Origin: Haloplanus sp. XH21
GTDB lineage: Archaea > Halobacteriota > Halobacteria > Halobacteriales > Haloferacaceae
Length of the DNA: 64,000 nucleotides
Assembly: GCF_023276355.1 (NCBI RefSeq)
Contig: NZ_JALLPL010000001.1
Span: 930,001-994,000, forward strand
Reading direction: 5' to 3'
Made by a program: the position numbers and the translations under genes. A model generated the notes under the pieces. It was not told the origin of the DNA. It did no database searches and was given only the letters and a program-made list of their open reading frames with translations. Of the stretch, positions 8,875 through 17,442 are shown in pieces; positions within the stretch are counted from its first letter, which is position 1, and each line of letters opens with the position of its first letter.

Positions 8875-9897
8875 ATGACCGTAATCGAAGACTCGACGCC
8901 CCTACAACAGAACCATCTACCCGACGAAATCATCGACAGAGAGAGTGAAAGAGAACAACTCCAAAAAGCGCCAACAGACCAGAACCTCCACATCCACGGC
9001 CCACGCGGAACCGGGAAAACCCACCTCATCAAAAAATACGTGGAGGATATAGACGGGAAGGCCTGCTACATCTCCTGCCTCGAACACGACACCCAGTACA
9101 AAATCCTGCAACAACTCGTCTCCCAACTCACCCACGACTCCATCCAGACAGGCCACCACACCTCAGAACTACAGCGCAAAATCGAAGAACACACCGACGT
9201 CCTCGACTTCACAGTAGTACTCGACGAACTCGACTTCCTGCTGCTGAACGACGGCGACGACCTACTATACTTCCTCTCACGCCTCAACAACCCGCCCAGA
9301 ATCATCACCATCACCGCCAACACAGAAGACCTGAAACAACAGATAGAACCCCGCACATACAGCTCCCTCCACCCACGGCGAATCCAGTTCGAACCCTACA
9401 CTGGACAGCAAATCTATGAAATACTCGCTGACAGAGCCTCAAAAACCCTGAAACCGAAGTCACTGCATCGAAACGCCGCAACCTACATCGCCTCCTCAAC
9501 ACAGAACGCGGAACTAGCCCTGACCTGGCTCAGAACAGCAGCCCAACACGCAGACGAAGCCGTAACCGAAGAACTCGTCCAAGAAATACGAGAAGACGCC
9601 TACAACCTCCACATCGAGAAACACCTAGAAAAACTCTCACAGCACCACCGAAACCTCTACCAAGCTATCCAAGAGCTCTCCAAAGAGAAAGGCCCGGTCG
9701 TCAACGCAGGAAGCATCTACCAGAGATACCAGAAAATCACCGAAGAGCGAGGCAGAGAACCACTTTCCAACCGGAGAACCAGCGACTACCTCAAACAGCT
9801 TGAAGAGCTGAATCTGATTAAAGCTGAATACCACTACGGCGGAGAGAAAGGGAAAACACGGGAAGTACGCTTAACAGACCAAGCCGACAATATCTGA
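8875..9897 (+). CDS. Orc1/Cdc6-like replication initiator
   Basis: This 340-residue protein has the full archaeal Orc1/Cdc6 layout. An N-terminal lead-in with the DEIIDRE motif is followed by Walker A GPRGTGKTH (about residue 43), Walker B VVLDELDF (about 120), a sensor-1 TITANTEDL, an arginine-finger/sensor-2 region, and a C-terminal winged-helix part ending in a basic wing-like segment GGEKGKTREVRLT. It probably binds the repeats in the adjacent intergenic region and starts replication of the excised element. Codons are A-rich and unlike the chromosomal flanks. Confidence 0.85.
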   Translation: MTVIEDSTPLQQNHLPDEIIDRESEREQLQKAPTDQNLHIHGPRGTGKTHLIKKYVEDIDGKACYISCLEHDTQYKILQQLVSQLTHDSIQTGHHTSELQRKIEEHTDVLDFTVVLDELDFLLLNDGDDLLYFLSRLNNPPRIITITANTEDLKQQIEPRTYSSLHPRRIQFEPYTGQQIYEILADRASKTLKPKSLHRNAATYIASSTQNAELALTWLRTAAQHADEAVTEELVQEIREDAYNLHIEKHLEKLSQHHRNLYQAIQELSKEKGPVVNAGSIYQRYQKITEERGREPLSNRRTSDYLKQLEELNLIKAEYHYGGEKGKTREVRLTDQADNI

Positions 9898-9904
9898 TCA
9901 AGCG

Positions 9905-10546
9905 ATGGGCAGCAAAGGCGTAGAGACAGATGGAGTCATAGATTGGCTGACTATACACTACGCTAGATGGACTCACAGGAAGATACTCGATATCCAAGAG
10001 TACTCTGCTGAGGGCGTCGAGGACTCCATATATTGGTACAACTCGGATTCAAACAGAGGTGGACACTGCACACCCTTCAACACGATCTTAATGAATCAGA
10101 ACCCTCTCGAAGAAGTCTCAAAAAAGGTCACAGATTATGTCTTCCTGCACGAATCCGGTCACGCAAACCAACATCCAATCTTACGGGTCATGCTATACGC
10201 AGCACTCTTCCCGACGATCATTATGGCAATCGCGGCCCCTTTCTTCGCTGTAGCACAAACAATATCCGTCTTTGTACTGACCGAATCACTCAGACTGACC
10301 GCGCTCAAAGGAGCAGCAAGCCTCATAGTCGTAGGCATTACCACCTCGGCATTTGGACTGGTTTCCTGGATCGATGAAGGATACGCAGAGCTATTCGCGT
10401 TAAACAGACTTGGAAAGGAAACATACCTGCAATCCCATCAAGAAATACGAGAACACGCAGATAGACCCATCTACAGGAAGATCATACACCGCGTCAGATA
10501 TCCTTTCCCCTGTTTCATAGTATGGATCTCAGAGAATCTCAGATAG
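9905..10546 (+). CDS. Membrane-bound zinc metallopeptidase-like protein
   Basis: The protein has 213 residues. A zinc-binding His-Glu-Ser-Gly-His motif (FLHESGHA, about residue 80) is followed by two strongly hydrophobic segments (about 95-125 and 135-155) and then by WIDEGYAELFAL, whose Glu could be the third zinc ligand. This order is like M48/M56-type membrane peptidases, though the overall sequence is not one I can assign to a named family. It begins 7 bp after the Orc gene and its end overlaps the converging coiled-coil gene by 18 bp. Substrate unknown. Confidence 0.6.
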   Translation: MGSKGVETDGVIDWLTIHYARWTHRKILDIQEYSAEGVEDSIYWYNSDSNRGGHCTPFNTILMNQNPLEEVSKKVTDYVFLHESGHANQHPILRVMLYAALFPTIIMAIAAPFFAVAQTISVFVLTESLRLTALKGAASLIVVGITTSAFGLVSWIDEGYAELFALNRLGKETYLQSHQEIREHADRPIYRKIIHRVRYPFPCFIVWISENLR

Positions 10547-10921
10547 AGAACTGTCGATCTCATCAAGCTCTCTCTGTAACTCACGCCTCTCCTTCTCCAG
10601 CTCCTGCCTGTCACGCCAATGCCGACGTCTCTCCACTCTGAGCGACTCGTAAAATCCCTCAATTTTCTCTTTCAGTTTATCGACGGATTCCGGTCCGACC
10701 GAATTGTACTCCTCCTGTAACCGCTCCAGATACCAATCCAGCTTTGACTCTAACTCGCTACGATTCTCCTCAAATATTCGATCCCGCTCCTCCAACTGTT
10801 CTTCAATTCGCTCAAGCTCCTGTTCCAACCGCAGTTCCTGATGCCGCTGCGACTTCTCCAGAAACTCCTCCACGTCGAATCCAGTGTCCAAGTTCTCAGT
10901 TCCGTAGTCGAAGTATTCCAC
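10529..10921 (-). CDS. Coiled-coil protein of unknown function
   Basis: The 130-residue protein is nearly all charged heptad-like helix (Glu/Arg/Leu-rich from about residue 20 to the end), so a long coiled coil is very likely. There is no enzymatic motif. It converges on the metallopeptidase gene and lies 33 bp downstream of a small gene on the same strand. Function unknown. Confidence 0.6.
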   Translation of the reverse strand: MEYFDYGTENLDTGFDVEEFLEKSQRHQELRLEQELERIEEQLEERDRIFEENRSELESKLDWYLERLQEEYNSVGPESVDKLKEKIEGFYESLRVERRRHWRDRQELEKERRELQRELDEIDSSLSEIL

Positions 10922-10954
10922 ATGGAACTAATGGGTGACTACCTGGGTTACTGG

Positions 10955-11107
10955 TTATTCCTCGCCTCGGTTCCGAAGCCGCTGGAATTTCCTTGCCTTC
11001 CTCTGATACAGCTTCGGCAACTCCTTGATCTCCTCCTCGTTCCAGGACTCGACTTTGTCCAAGAGTTCCTCGGCTTCGAAGACTTCGCTTGACGCAATGC
11101 GGGTCAT
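10955..11107 (-). CDS. Small hypothetical protein (50 aa)
   Basis: The frame starts at the ATG at 11107-11105 (MTRIASSEVFEAEELLDKVE) and ends with a basic stretch. A TATA-like GGTATATTT about 28 bp before this ATG suggests a leaderless transcript and supports this start over the longer frame. It precedes the coiled-coil gene. No family recognised. Confidence 0.55.
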   Translation of the reverse strand: MTRIASSEVFEAEELLDKVESWNEEEIKELPKLYQRKARKFQRLRNRGEE

Positions 11108-11128
11108 ACCACAACAACGAGAGGAGGG

Positions 11129-11138
11129 AAAATATACC
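11129..11138 (-). promoter_or_regulatory. TATA box for the 50-aa gene
   Basis: Minus-strand CGGTATATTTTCC lies about 22-32 bp upstream of the ATG at 11107, the expected distance for a leaderless haloarchaeal mRNA. Confidence 0.5.
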
Positions 11139-11164
11139 GGTGTCACCACACCGGACTTCTGAAG

Positions 11165-12406
11165 CTAACTCTCCAGTCGCTCCAACTTCTCCAGTACACC
11201 CTTCTCTTCCAGCTCTGTGAGACGCTCTAACACCTCTTGCTTCTCCTCTTTCTCCGCCTCTCCTTCCAAGCTGAGAGGCCGTCCACATTCCCGACACTCG
11301 CTGTAGTTCGGCTGGTTTGTGGTGCCGCAGAACGGGCATTCCTGCATCTGCTCTTCCTCGTCCTCCTCTGTTTCGAGATTGAACTCGTCCCGGATGGCCT
11401 GGTTGACATCGTCGTTGTTGAGATGGACGTAGACCTTGGCTCGGCCTGATCCGGGCACCCAGCCAGCGAACTTGTTCAACTGCTCGTACCCCATGAACGT
11501 CGCCACCTCCGTCAATCGAGTGTGCCGCAGGTTGTACGGCCTCCGCTTGTTCTCTGGGATACCGGCCTCCTCGCAGGCGTCTTTGAATCGGCGTCGATAG
11601 GCAGGATAGTTCATCTTATCCCGCTTGTCAGGTACGTAATCGCAGGAATCCCTGTGTCGATGGAATGAGTCGCCGCACTTCTTGCACTGTTGTTGCTGGA
11701 GCTTCACCCATAGTGGAGCTGAAGAATCGTCGATATCGCCGACCTCGCCTCCAAAGGGATGGTGAGCAAGCCACTCACGCAAGGTTCGCCCCGCTCGAAC
11801 CAATTGATTGGTGCGGTCGGGCGTCCCCTTCAGCCCCTCAAGAAAGATGAAGTCGCCCTTGCCGTTAGCCGTGAAATCGCCTATACTACAGTTAAGAAGC
11901 TCTCCAGGCCTTGAAGCAGTCTCATAGAGCGCCATCGTGAACGCCCGATCCCTGACGTTGTTGAAGCCCCTGAGAAGAGCCTTCAGCTCCTGATCAGTGA
12001 ACAGGTCGTCGCGAGAGACGTTTGAACCGCTTCGGTTGCCGTTGTGAACTGAGAAGAAATCTACTTTCTCGGGATGCTCTGTTCCGCCGTTCTCTACCTT
12101 GTAGAACTTCTTCAACGCGGCTCGAAACTTCGCCTTCGTCGACTCCGCGTAACTGCTTCTATTGACTTCGCCCAGCACCAACTTGAGCTCCTCTTCCGAG
12201 GCTCCACGTAGTTCGAAGTCCTCGGGGGCGAACTTTTGAAGCAGCGTCTTGAGACTGTAGACGTGTCGTTGCTGCTGACTGTCGCCAATTCCTTCTGCAG
12301 CACAATGATTGATGAAGTCGCGTATCGCCTCGAAGTTCTCCTGACTTACCTCTTCTTTGAGATTTTGAATGGTTCTGTTGACGTTGATGTACTCGGTTGT
12401 GCTCAT
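11165..12406 (-). CDS. Tyrosine recombinase with zinc-finger insert and zinc-ribbon tail
   Basis: This 413-residue protein has an N-terminal SAM-like core-binding domain (about 1-110) and a catalytic domain. Catalytic residues are visible as Arg in ETASRPGELL, His-x-x-Arg in LRHTRLTEV, a Trp/His-box GWVPGSGRA and the nucleophile Tyr in KVYVHLNND. A CxxC...H...C finger (CKKCGDSFHRHRDSC) is inserted in the catalytic domain, and a second zinc ribbon, CPFCGTTN...CRECGRP, lies near the C-terminus before a coiled tail. This is the XerC/D-like type common on haloarchaeal plasmids. It is far from both att sites, so it more likely resolves multimers or serves a second mobility step than integrates this element. 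Confidence 0.85.
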   Translation of the reverse strand: MSTTEYINVNRTIQNLKEEVSQENFEAIRDFINHCAAEGIGDSQQQRHVYSLKTLLQKFAPEDFELRGASEEELKLVLGEVNRSSYAESTKAKFRAALKKFYKVENGGTEHPEKVDFFSVHNGNRSGSNVSRDDLFTDQELKALLRGFNNVRDRAFTMALYETASRPGELLNCSIGDFTANGKGDFIFLEGLKGTPDRTNQLVRAGRTLREWLAHHPFGGEVGDIDDSSAPLWVKLQQQQCKKCGDSFHRHRDSCDYVPDKRDKMNYPAYRRRFKDACEEAGIPENKRRPYNLRHTRLTEVATFMGYEQLNKFAGWVPGSGRAKVYVHLNNDDVNQAIRDEFNLETEEDEEEQMQECPFCGTTNQPNYSECRECGRPLSLEGEAEKEEKQEVLERLTELEEKGVLEKLERLES

Positions 12407-12792
12407 AGATTAGATACCGTTCCGGAAACTGGAGGAGAACACGGTCAGCCCTGGCTTCTCTTGGCCGGAAGTCGCTGAGACACTCAAGCGAAGAAGGGTT
12501 TGATGGTCTTCCGAAGACCGTTACCAAGCGTACGGATCCCTCCCTCGAAAAATCTCAGCGCCTTTCTCTTGGCCATTCAGGACCTCAATTCGGATGCGGA
12601 CCACCGAACCCTCAATAAGGTTCTCGGGTGGACCAGCTTATTATCCGTTCACTTCCCTCTTCTCTGCTCTCCTCCTTTCGTTTGGATTTTCAAGAGAAAA
12701 TTGGTGTTTAGCTTTTTTATAATCTAGGTTGGTGTTTATCGCTACTACGGGCAAAGAATGAAATAACTCATCTGCGATTTTCTATCCAAGCC
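12407..12792. promoter_or_regulatory. Divergent control region with hairpin, TATA box and direct repeats
   Basis: No gene is seen in these 386 bp. There is a strong hairpin GGTCTTC-C-GAAGACC (12505-12519). A TATA box TTTTTTATAATC (about 12713-12724) sits about 70 bp upstream of the ATG at 12793. The 10-mer TTGGTGTTTA occurs twice, at 12701-12710 and 12729-12738, one copy on each side of the TATA box, so it is a candidate operator for the DUF262 gene. Confidence 0.5.
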
Positions 12793-15375
12793 ATGGGAAT
12801 TGAGGTCCCTGAAGAGGGGGAGATTACGAACGGCGATCTCAACTACCGAGATCTCATCAAATATATCGACGACGGAAGTATTCATATCCCAGAGTTCCAG
12901 CGAGAATTCGTCTGGAATGAGCAGAAGATCCTGGACCTTCTCGACAGCATCTACAAGAACTACCCTATTGGCAGCCTGATTTTCTGGGTTACGAACGAGG
13001 ACTTCACATACTCTGCACCAATTGGAGACGGCGAATCAAGCTCCTCCACCCTCAAATACCGATTCTTTGTAATCGACGGCCAGCAGAGGTTGAAAAGCCT
13101 CTACTATGCCGCAAAGAGCGAGGAACTGGAAATGCAGGGCGGGGAGAAGGAGATAGACGTCGTCTTCGACTTAGAAGAGGAGAAATTCATCCTAGAAGGG
13201 GATATCCGGGATCGAAAAAAGAGTATGTACTCTGTTCCCGGAGTCAAGTCCGACGACATGCTGATGCAGGTTCTTGAGGGCGTAGAAAATAACTCGCTTG
13301 ATGATGTCCAAGAGAACCTTGACCTCGGAGATAGTCCTCTTGATGGATTCCTCAGCAGCTTAGTAGACATCAATATTCTTTCAGAGACGGAGGAGGACTA
13401 CGAACTCACTCCGGATGGCGAACATGCGCTGGAGAACCGCGACTACCAATACGTTGCTAACATCCTCGTCAACCAGACCAAGTTCATCAAGGAAACACTC
13501 GAAATCATCCAAGAGAATCCTGGCATCACCCGAAACGGGGCTAAACCAGAGTTCCAAGAAATCTACGGTGGATCCTCCTCAACAGCTTACCACGAATTTG
13601 GGAAACGGTGCAAATGGCTTCGACCACTACAACTAATCAGAAAAGAAGACGGCGGATACTATATCACAGACTCAGGAGAGGCCATCCTCGACGATATACA
13701 GCAAACTGAGAAAGAGATCGAATCACGATTCATTCCCTTAGAGCAGATCCTCGTAGATCAATCAGATCTAGACTTCGAGTACCTCAGTAAGTTCTCAGAA
13801 GAGCGGCGAGAGAAACTTAACCACCTGAGAAAAGTCTTCCACGACTACGACTTCTCAATTATACTCGCCAACAAAGCTGACTGGGAGGCAGTCTGCGATA
13901 TCTTCGAACGGATCAACACAAAGGGCCAGACTCTGACCGTCGTCGACCTAATGATCGCGAAGACGTGGAGCGGCCAAGAATTCAATCTACGCGACGAGCT
14001 GGCCAAATTCAAGGATGAAATCGGGGAAGACCTTCCAGACATAACTATCCTACAAGCAGTATCCCTCAACATCGCAGGACGCTGCCGTCGACAGGACATC
14101 CTCGGACTGGATAGCGAAGAGGTCAAAGAAGAGTGGGAAGACGTTATTGAATCAATCAAGAAATCCATCGACTTCCTCGATAACAACCTCAGCCTTCCAA
14201 CCCTCGACCTGCTCCCATACCCTGCCCAGGTAGTGCCTCTAAGCCGATTCTTCTACCTGATGGGCAACAAGGAACCAAGCCAAGAACAGAAACAAAAGCT
14301 CATCCGCTGGTTCTGGAAATCCGCCATCTCCAACCGATTCGACTCTGCCGTCGCCAGCAAGTTAGAGGAAGACGGACAGTCGATGGAAGAGATAGTCAAA
14401 GAGGAACCTGTCGAGTTCAAGTATAGCTATATCCAGAGAACTGCCGAAGACATCATCGACCAAAACTACTCCCTGAGAAACGCATTTGTCAAAACCATAA
14501 TCTGCCTATTCGCCAGTCAAAACCCGGCTAACCCCGTAAACAACGCTCCGGTCTCGCATGACAACTTCTCCAAATACAAACAGACGGAGATGCACCACAT
14601 CTTCCCACGGAACTACCTCCGTACCCAGGGAGTGGAGGACGAGATGATCAACAGTATAGCGAACATCATGTTCCTCCCGGCAAACATCAACAAATCTTCT
14701 GACTTCAGCGACTCGCCGCAAGAATACCTGAACGAGATTGACAACCCGCAGCTCGAAGACGCGCTCGAAACACACCTCATCCCGAACCTAGACGAGTCCG
14801 GCTTGATGGAGAATAACTACGACCGATTCCTGAACTACAGAGCCCAACAAATACTGAACAAGCTAGAGGAAGTTACCGGCGAAGAAGATATTTCGGGAGG
14901 TGCTAGAGCTCTCTCACCGGAAACACCGTTCACTAACGAAATGAACATTCGGGAACTCGTCCGCAAATCAGACTCCTACCTCTACTGGTTTGACAAGTAC
15001 TTCACCCGGAAAGGCCTGGAATACATCATCCAAGAGATCGACACAGACGATATCGACGAAGTCCGCATCCTCACCGGTACCCCACAAACCGACCACAACC
15101 TCAGAGCAGACTTCGAGAGATTCAAAGAAGAACTCGAAGAGAAAGGAATCAACGCCGAGATGCGGGTCATCTCAGGCGACACAGCAGCCGAAATACACGA
15201 CCGATGGCTGATCTCGGAGAACCACGCCTACAACATCCCCTCAATCAACACCATTGGAAGAGGACAATACGCTGAGATCACCGAAGCAGCATCCCGACCA
15301 CCATTCGAAGAGTGGTGGAACAAAGGCAACGACATACTAGAAGACTGGAACGAAGTACAGAGGATTATCAACTAA
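12793..15375 (+). CDS. DUF262-DUF1524 (GmrSD-like) defence protein with PLD-like C-terminal domain
   Basis: The protein has 860 residues and at least four parts. Residues 10-130 and 310-400 form a DUF262 domain: QREFVW at 36-41, the nucleotidase signature DGQQR at 95-99, and FERINTKGQ. A winged-helix segment, about 185-300 (LTPDGEHAL; TAYHEFGKRCKWL), is inserted in it. A DUF1524 HNH-like nuclease domain around residue 610 has MHHIFPRNYL and a following Asn-Ile-Met-Phe-Leu segment. The last 150 residues form a PLD-like or TOTE-like module with an IHDRWLIS motif. DUF262-DUF1524 proteins are type IV restriction enzymes (GmrSD, BrxU) that cut modified foreign DNA. The inserted winged helix and the added PLD-like tail are not usual. 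It converges on the next ATPase gene. Confidence 0.82.
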   Translation: MGIEVPEEGEITNGDLNYRDLIKYIDDGSIHIPEFQREFVWNEQKILDLLDSIYKNYPIGSLIFWVTNEDFTYSAPIGDGESSSSTLKYRFFVIDGQQRLKSLYYAAKSEELEMQGGEKEIDVVFDLEEEKFILEGDIRDRKKSMYSVPGVKSDDMLMQVLEGVENNSLDDVQENLDLGDSPLDGFLSSLVDINILSETEEDYELTPDGEHALENRDYQYVANILVNQTKFIKETLEIIQENPGITRNGAKPEFQEIYGGSSSTAYHEFGKRCKWLRPLQLIRKEDGGYYITDSGEAILDDIQQTEKEIESRFIPLEQILVDQSDLDFEYLSKFSEERREKLNHLRKVFHDYDFSIILANKADWEAVCDIFERINTKGQTLTVVDLMIAKTWSGQEFNLRDELAKFKDEIGEDLPDITILQAVSLNIAGRCRRQDILGLDSEEVKEEWEDVIESIKKSIDFLDNNLSLPTLDLLPYPAQVVPLSRFFYLMGNKEPSQEQKQKLIRWFWKSAISNRFDSAVASKLEEDGQSMEEIVKEEPVEFKYSYIQRTAEDIIDQNYSLRNAFVKTIICLFASQNPANPVNNAPVSHDNFSKYKQTEMHHIFPRNYLRTQGVEDEMINSIANIMFLPANINKSSDFSDSPQEYLNEIDNPQLEDALETHLIPNLDESGLMENNYDRFLNYRAQQILNKLEEVTGEEDISGGARALSPETPFTNEMNIRELVRKSDSYLYWFDKYFTRKGLEYIIQEIDTDDIDEVRILTGTPQTDHNLRADFERFKEELEEKGINAEMRVISGDTAAEIHDRWLISENHAYNIPSINTIGRGQYAEITEAASRPPFEEWWNKGNDILEDWNEVQRIIN

Positions 15376-15413
15376 CAACCATACTTTCCGATACGCCGAA
15401 CTCCCCGAAACGC

Positions 15414-17381
15414 TCACTCGGTATCGATCTCTAACTCGTTGAACTGCCGAAACAGTCGAAACACCACGGAATCAGAATCCAATCCGTTCTCTTCCAGTCT
15501 CTGCTTCAGTCCGTCTCGAATCTCCTTGTTTCGGCAGGCGATCCAGACGATGAATCCGCGTTCGATGTGATCCTCTACGTGGCCGATTTCTCTTGGGTTA
15601 TCGCCCATCGCTACTTCGACCACTAACTCTGTGTTTCCCATGTTGACGTAGACATCGGCATCGAACTTTTCGAGGAAGGCATCCCAACCCGCTTCTTCGA
15701 ATGCATCCTTGATCCGATGCTGCCAGTACCGATGAACTACTCCGCCTCGACCCATATGTTTCACTTCCAGATTTAGGGACTCGGCGTAGTCCCGGCCTTT
15801 CTCCGTCAACTGAAGCAGCTTCCTCTGCTCCCCCACCCGGACGTTCCTCTCGACGACAAGGCCATGGTCGACCAAGTCGTTCTTCGCCTTGTTTCCCTTG
15901 TAACTGCTAGGGAACTCCTCATACCTCTCGGTCAGAGACTTGAACGGATTCTCGACGATATCTTCCAGTAACCGATCCGCGTCTTCTGAGACCTCGATCT
16001 CTCCTTCCGGGTCGTCAGGGATTTCTCTTGGCTCTTGGTCGGAGAGGACGGCCTGTTCGAACTCAGGTGTCGCATCCCTCGGAGTTGAGTCGAGTTCGTC
16101 CCAGTTCTTCGCTTGCTGTTTTTCGAGCACTTCATCCGAAACCTGCTTCTCTATCTCGTAGTTCTTGAGCTTGACCGGGACTGGGTCACCGCTTCCGACC
16201 TGGACAATCGCCTCGCCAACTTCGAGGCCTTGGGCAAACTCCGCCTGCCTCTCCGAGAGATTCATCGCTTCCGAAACCGCTTGGAACTGCTTCCTCCCCG
16301 CCGTAGGCAGTAGCAGTTTGGTGTAGGTATTGGCCTTGATCGAATCAGTCAGCTTCGAAGCCTCCTGATCCGCAACCACCAAACCCTCCCCAAACTCCCG
16401 CATCTTCGCCGTCAACTCATCAACCTCCGGAATACCAGAAGCATCCTGCCGCTCCTTGTACACCGAGAAAACTCGCTTTCCCTCGTCGAGGAAGAAGACG
16501 TGGTTGAGCCCCTCGTCCCTGTGACTCTGCGCCAACCTGTACTCAAAGACGTACGCAAAGAGAATCTCCATCAGGAAGTTCTGAATGTCTCGGGAAAGAC
16601 CGTCGAACTCGAAGACAACATCCCGCTGTAGAAGCTCTTGGATCGAATAACCTTGACTACAGTCAAAGACGGTTCCAGCGACAAGGTTCATCGCCTCCAA
16701 ACGGTTGAGCAGTGTATCGCGGTAGTCTGACTGTTTCCTGACAAAGTTGACACCATCCGAGTTGATCAGCATCTCCAACTCGTGGAGACTGGGATACGGT
16801 TTTTCGACTCGGTCGAACAGATTGTACAATTGGTACAGCTCGACAATCTTCTTCACCAGATAGTTCTTCGAACCGCTGAGGAGAGCAGTAGCGTGGCCGA
16901 AGATCTCGGCGAAAACCTGGGCCCAGCGCCGGGGCGAAACACCCTCCGGCGGCTTCAACGGATTGAACCGGAGCTCCGACCACGGGAGTACCAAGATGTC
17001 GTCGACGTGCCGGTAGTCCTGCTTCAGATCGAACGCCCAGAACGGCTTCTCAATCTCCTCCATCAACGAGTAGAACAGCGTGGTCTTCCCCGAACCCGAC
17101 TGCCCGACAGCGAGAAGATGCTTAGTGAGATCTTCCTGCGAAAGCTGGAAACGCTGATTCTGGAACGTCCTTCCCAGTTCGATATCTCCTACGTGTGATT
17201 GCCGGTCGAAAGGATACTCCCAGTGCCGAACCGACTTCCCCAGAACAATTTTCGAGGCAGTCTCTTGGAGGTGATGATTGTCGGAAATACCGGCGGCTAA
17301 GACCAGCTTCCGTACCTCTGGATCATCGAGGAGATCATTGCGTTTCGCTACGTTGAGTAGATTCTCGCCGTCAACACTCAC
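15414..17381 (-). CDS. HerA/VirB4-like P-loop ATPase with winged helix and nuclease-like C-terminus
   Basis: The 655-residue protein has Walker A VGQSGSGKTT (about residue 92), a Walker B-like HVFFLDEGKRVF and a motif LVVADQEASKL, which place it among HerA/FtsK-type motor ATPases (DUF87-like). After about residue 470 there is a winged-helix segment (LVDHGLVVERNVRVG). The final 130 residues include DADVYVNMGNTELVVEVAM, an Asp...Glu-x-Val pattern resembling a PD-(D/E)xK nuclease core, though the Lys is not evident. It faces the DUF262 fusion gene tail to tail and precedes the type I R-M operon on the same strand. A DNA translocase in defence or transfer is likely; exact role unknown. Confidence 0.65.
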   Translation of the reverse strand: MSVDGENLLNVAKRNDLLDDPEVRKLVLAAGISDNHHLQETASKIVLGKSVRHWEYPFDRQSHVGDIELGRTFQNQRFQLSQEDLTKHLLAVGQSGSGKTTLFYSLMEEIEKPFWAFDLKQDYRHVDDILVLPWSELRFNPLKPPEGVSPRRWAQVFAEIFGHATALLSGSKNYLVKKIVELYQLYNLFDRVEKPYPSLHELEMLINSDGVNFVRKQSDYRDTLLNRLEAMNLVAGTVFDCSQGYSIQELLQRDVVFEFDGLSRDIQNFLMEILFAYVFEYRLAQSHRDEGLNHVFFLDEGKRVFSVYKERQDASGIPEVDELTAKMREFGEGLVVADQEASKLTDSIKANTYTKLLLPTAGRKQFQAVSEAMNLSERQAEFAQGLEVGEAIVQVGSGDPVPVKLKNYEIEKQVSDEVLEKQQAKNWDELDSTPRDATPEFEQAVLSDQEPREIPDDPEGEIEVSEDADRLLEDIVENPFKSLTERYEEFPSSYKGNKAKNDLVDHGLVVERNVRVGEQRKLLQLTEKGRDYAESLNLEVKHMGRGGVVHRYWQHRIKDAFEEAGWDAFLEKFDADVYVNMGNTELVVEVAMGDNPREIGHVEDHIERGFIVWIACRNKEIRDGLKQRLEENGLDSDSVVFRLFRQFNELEIDTE

Positions 17382-17442
17382 TACGAAGACTAAACGAGGA
17401 ATTCTCTTCTATACAAAGATAGGCACAGTTTCTTTTGAAATT

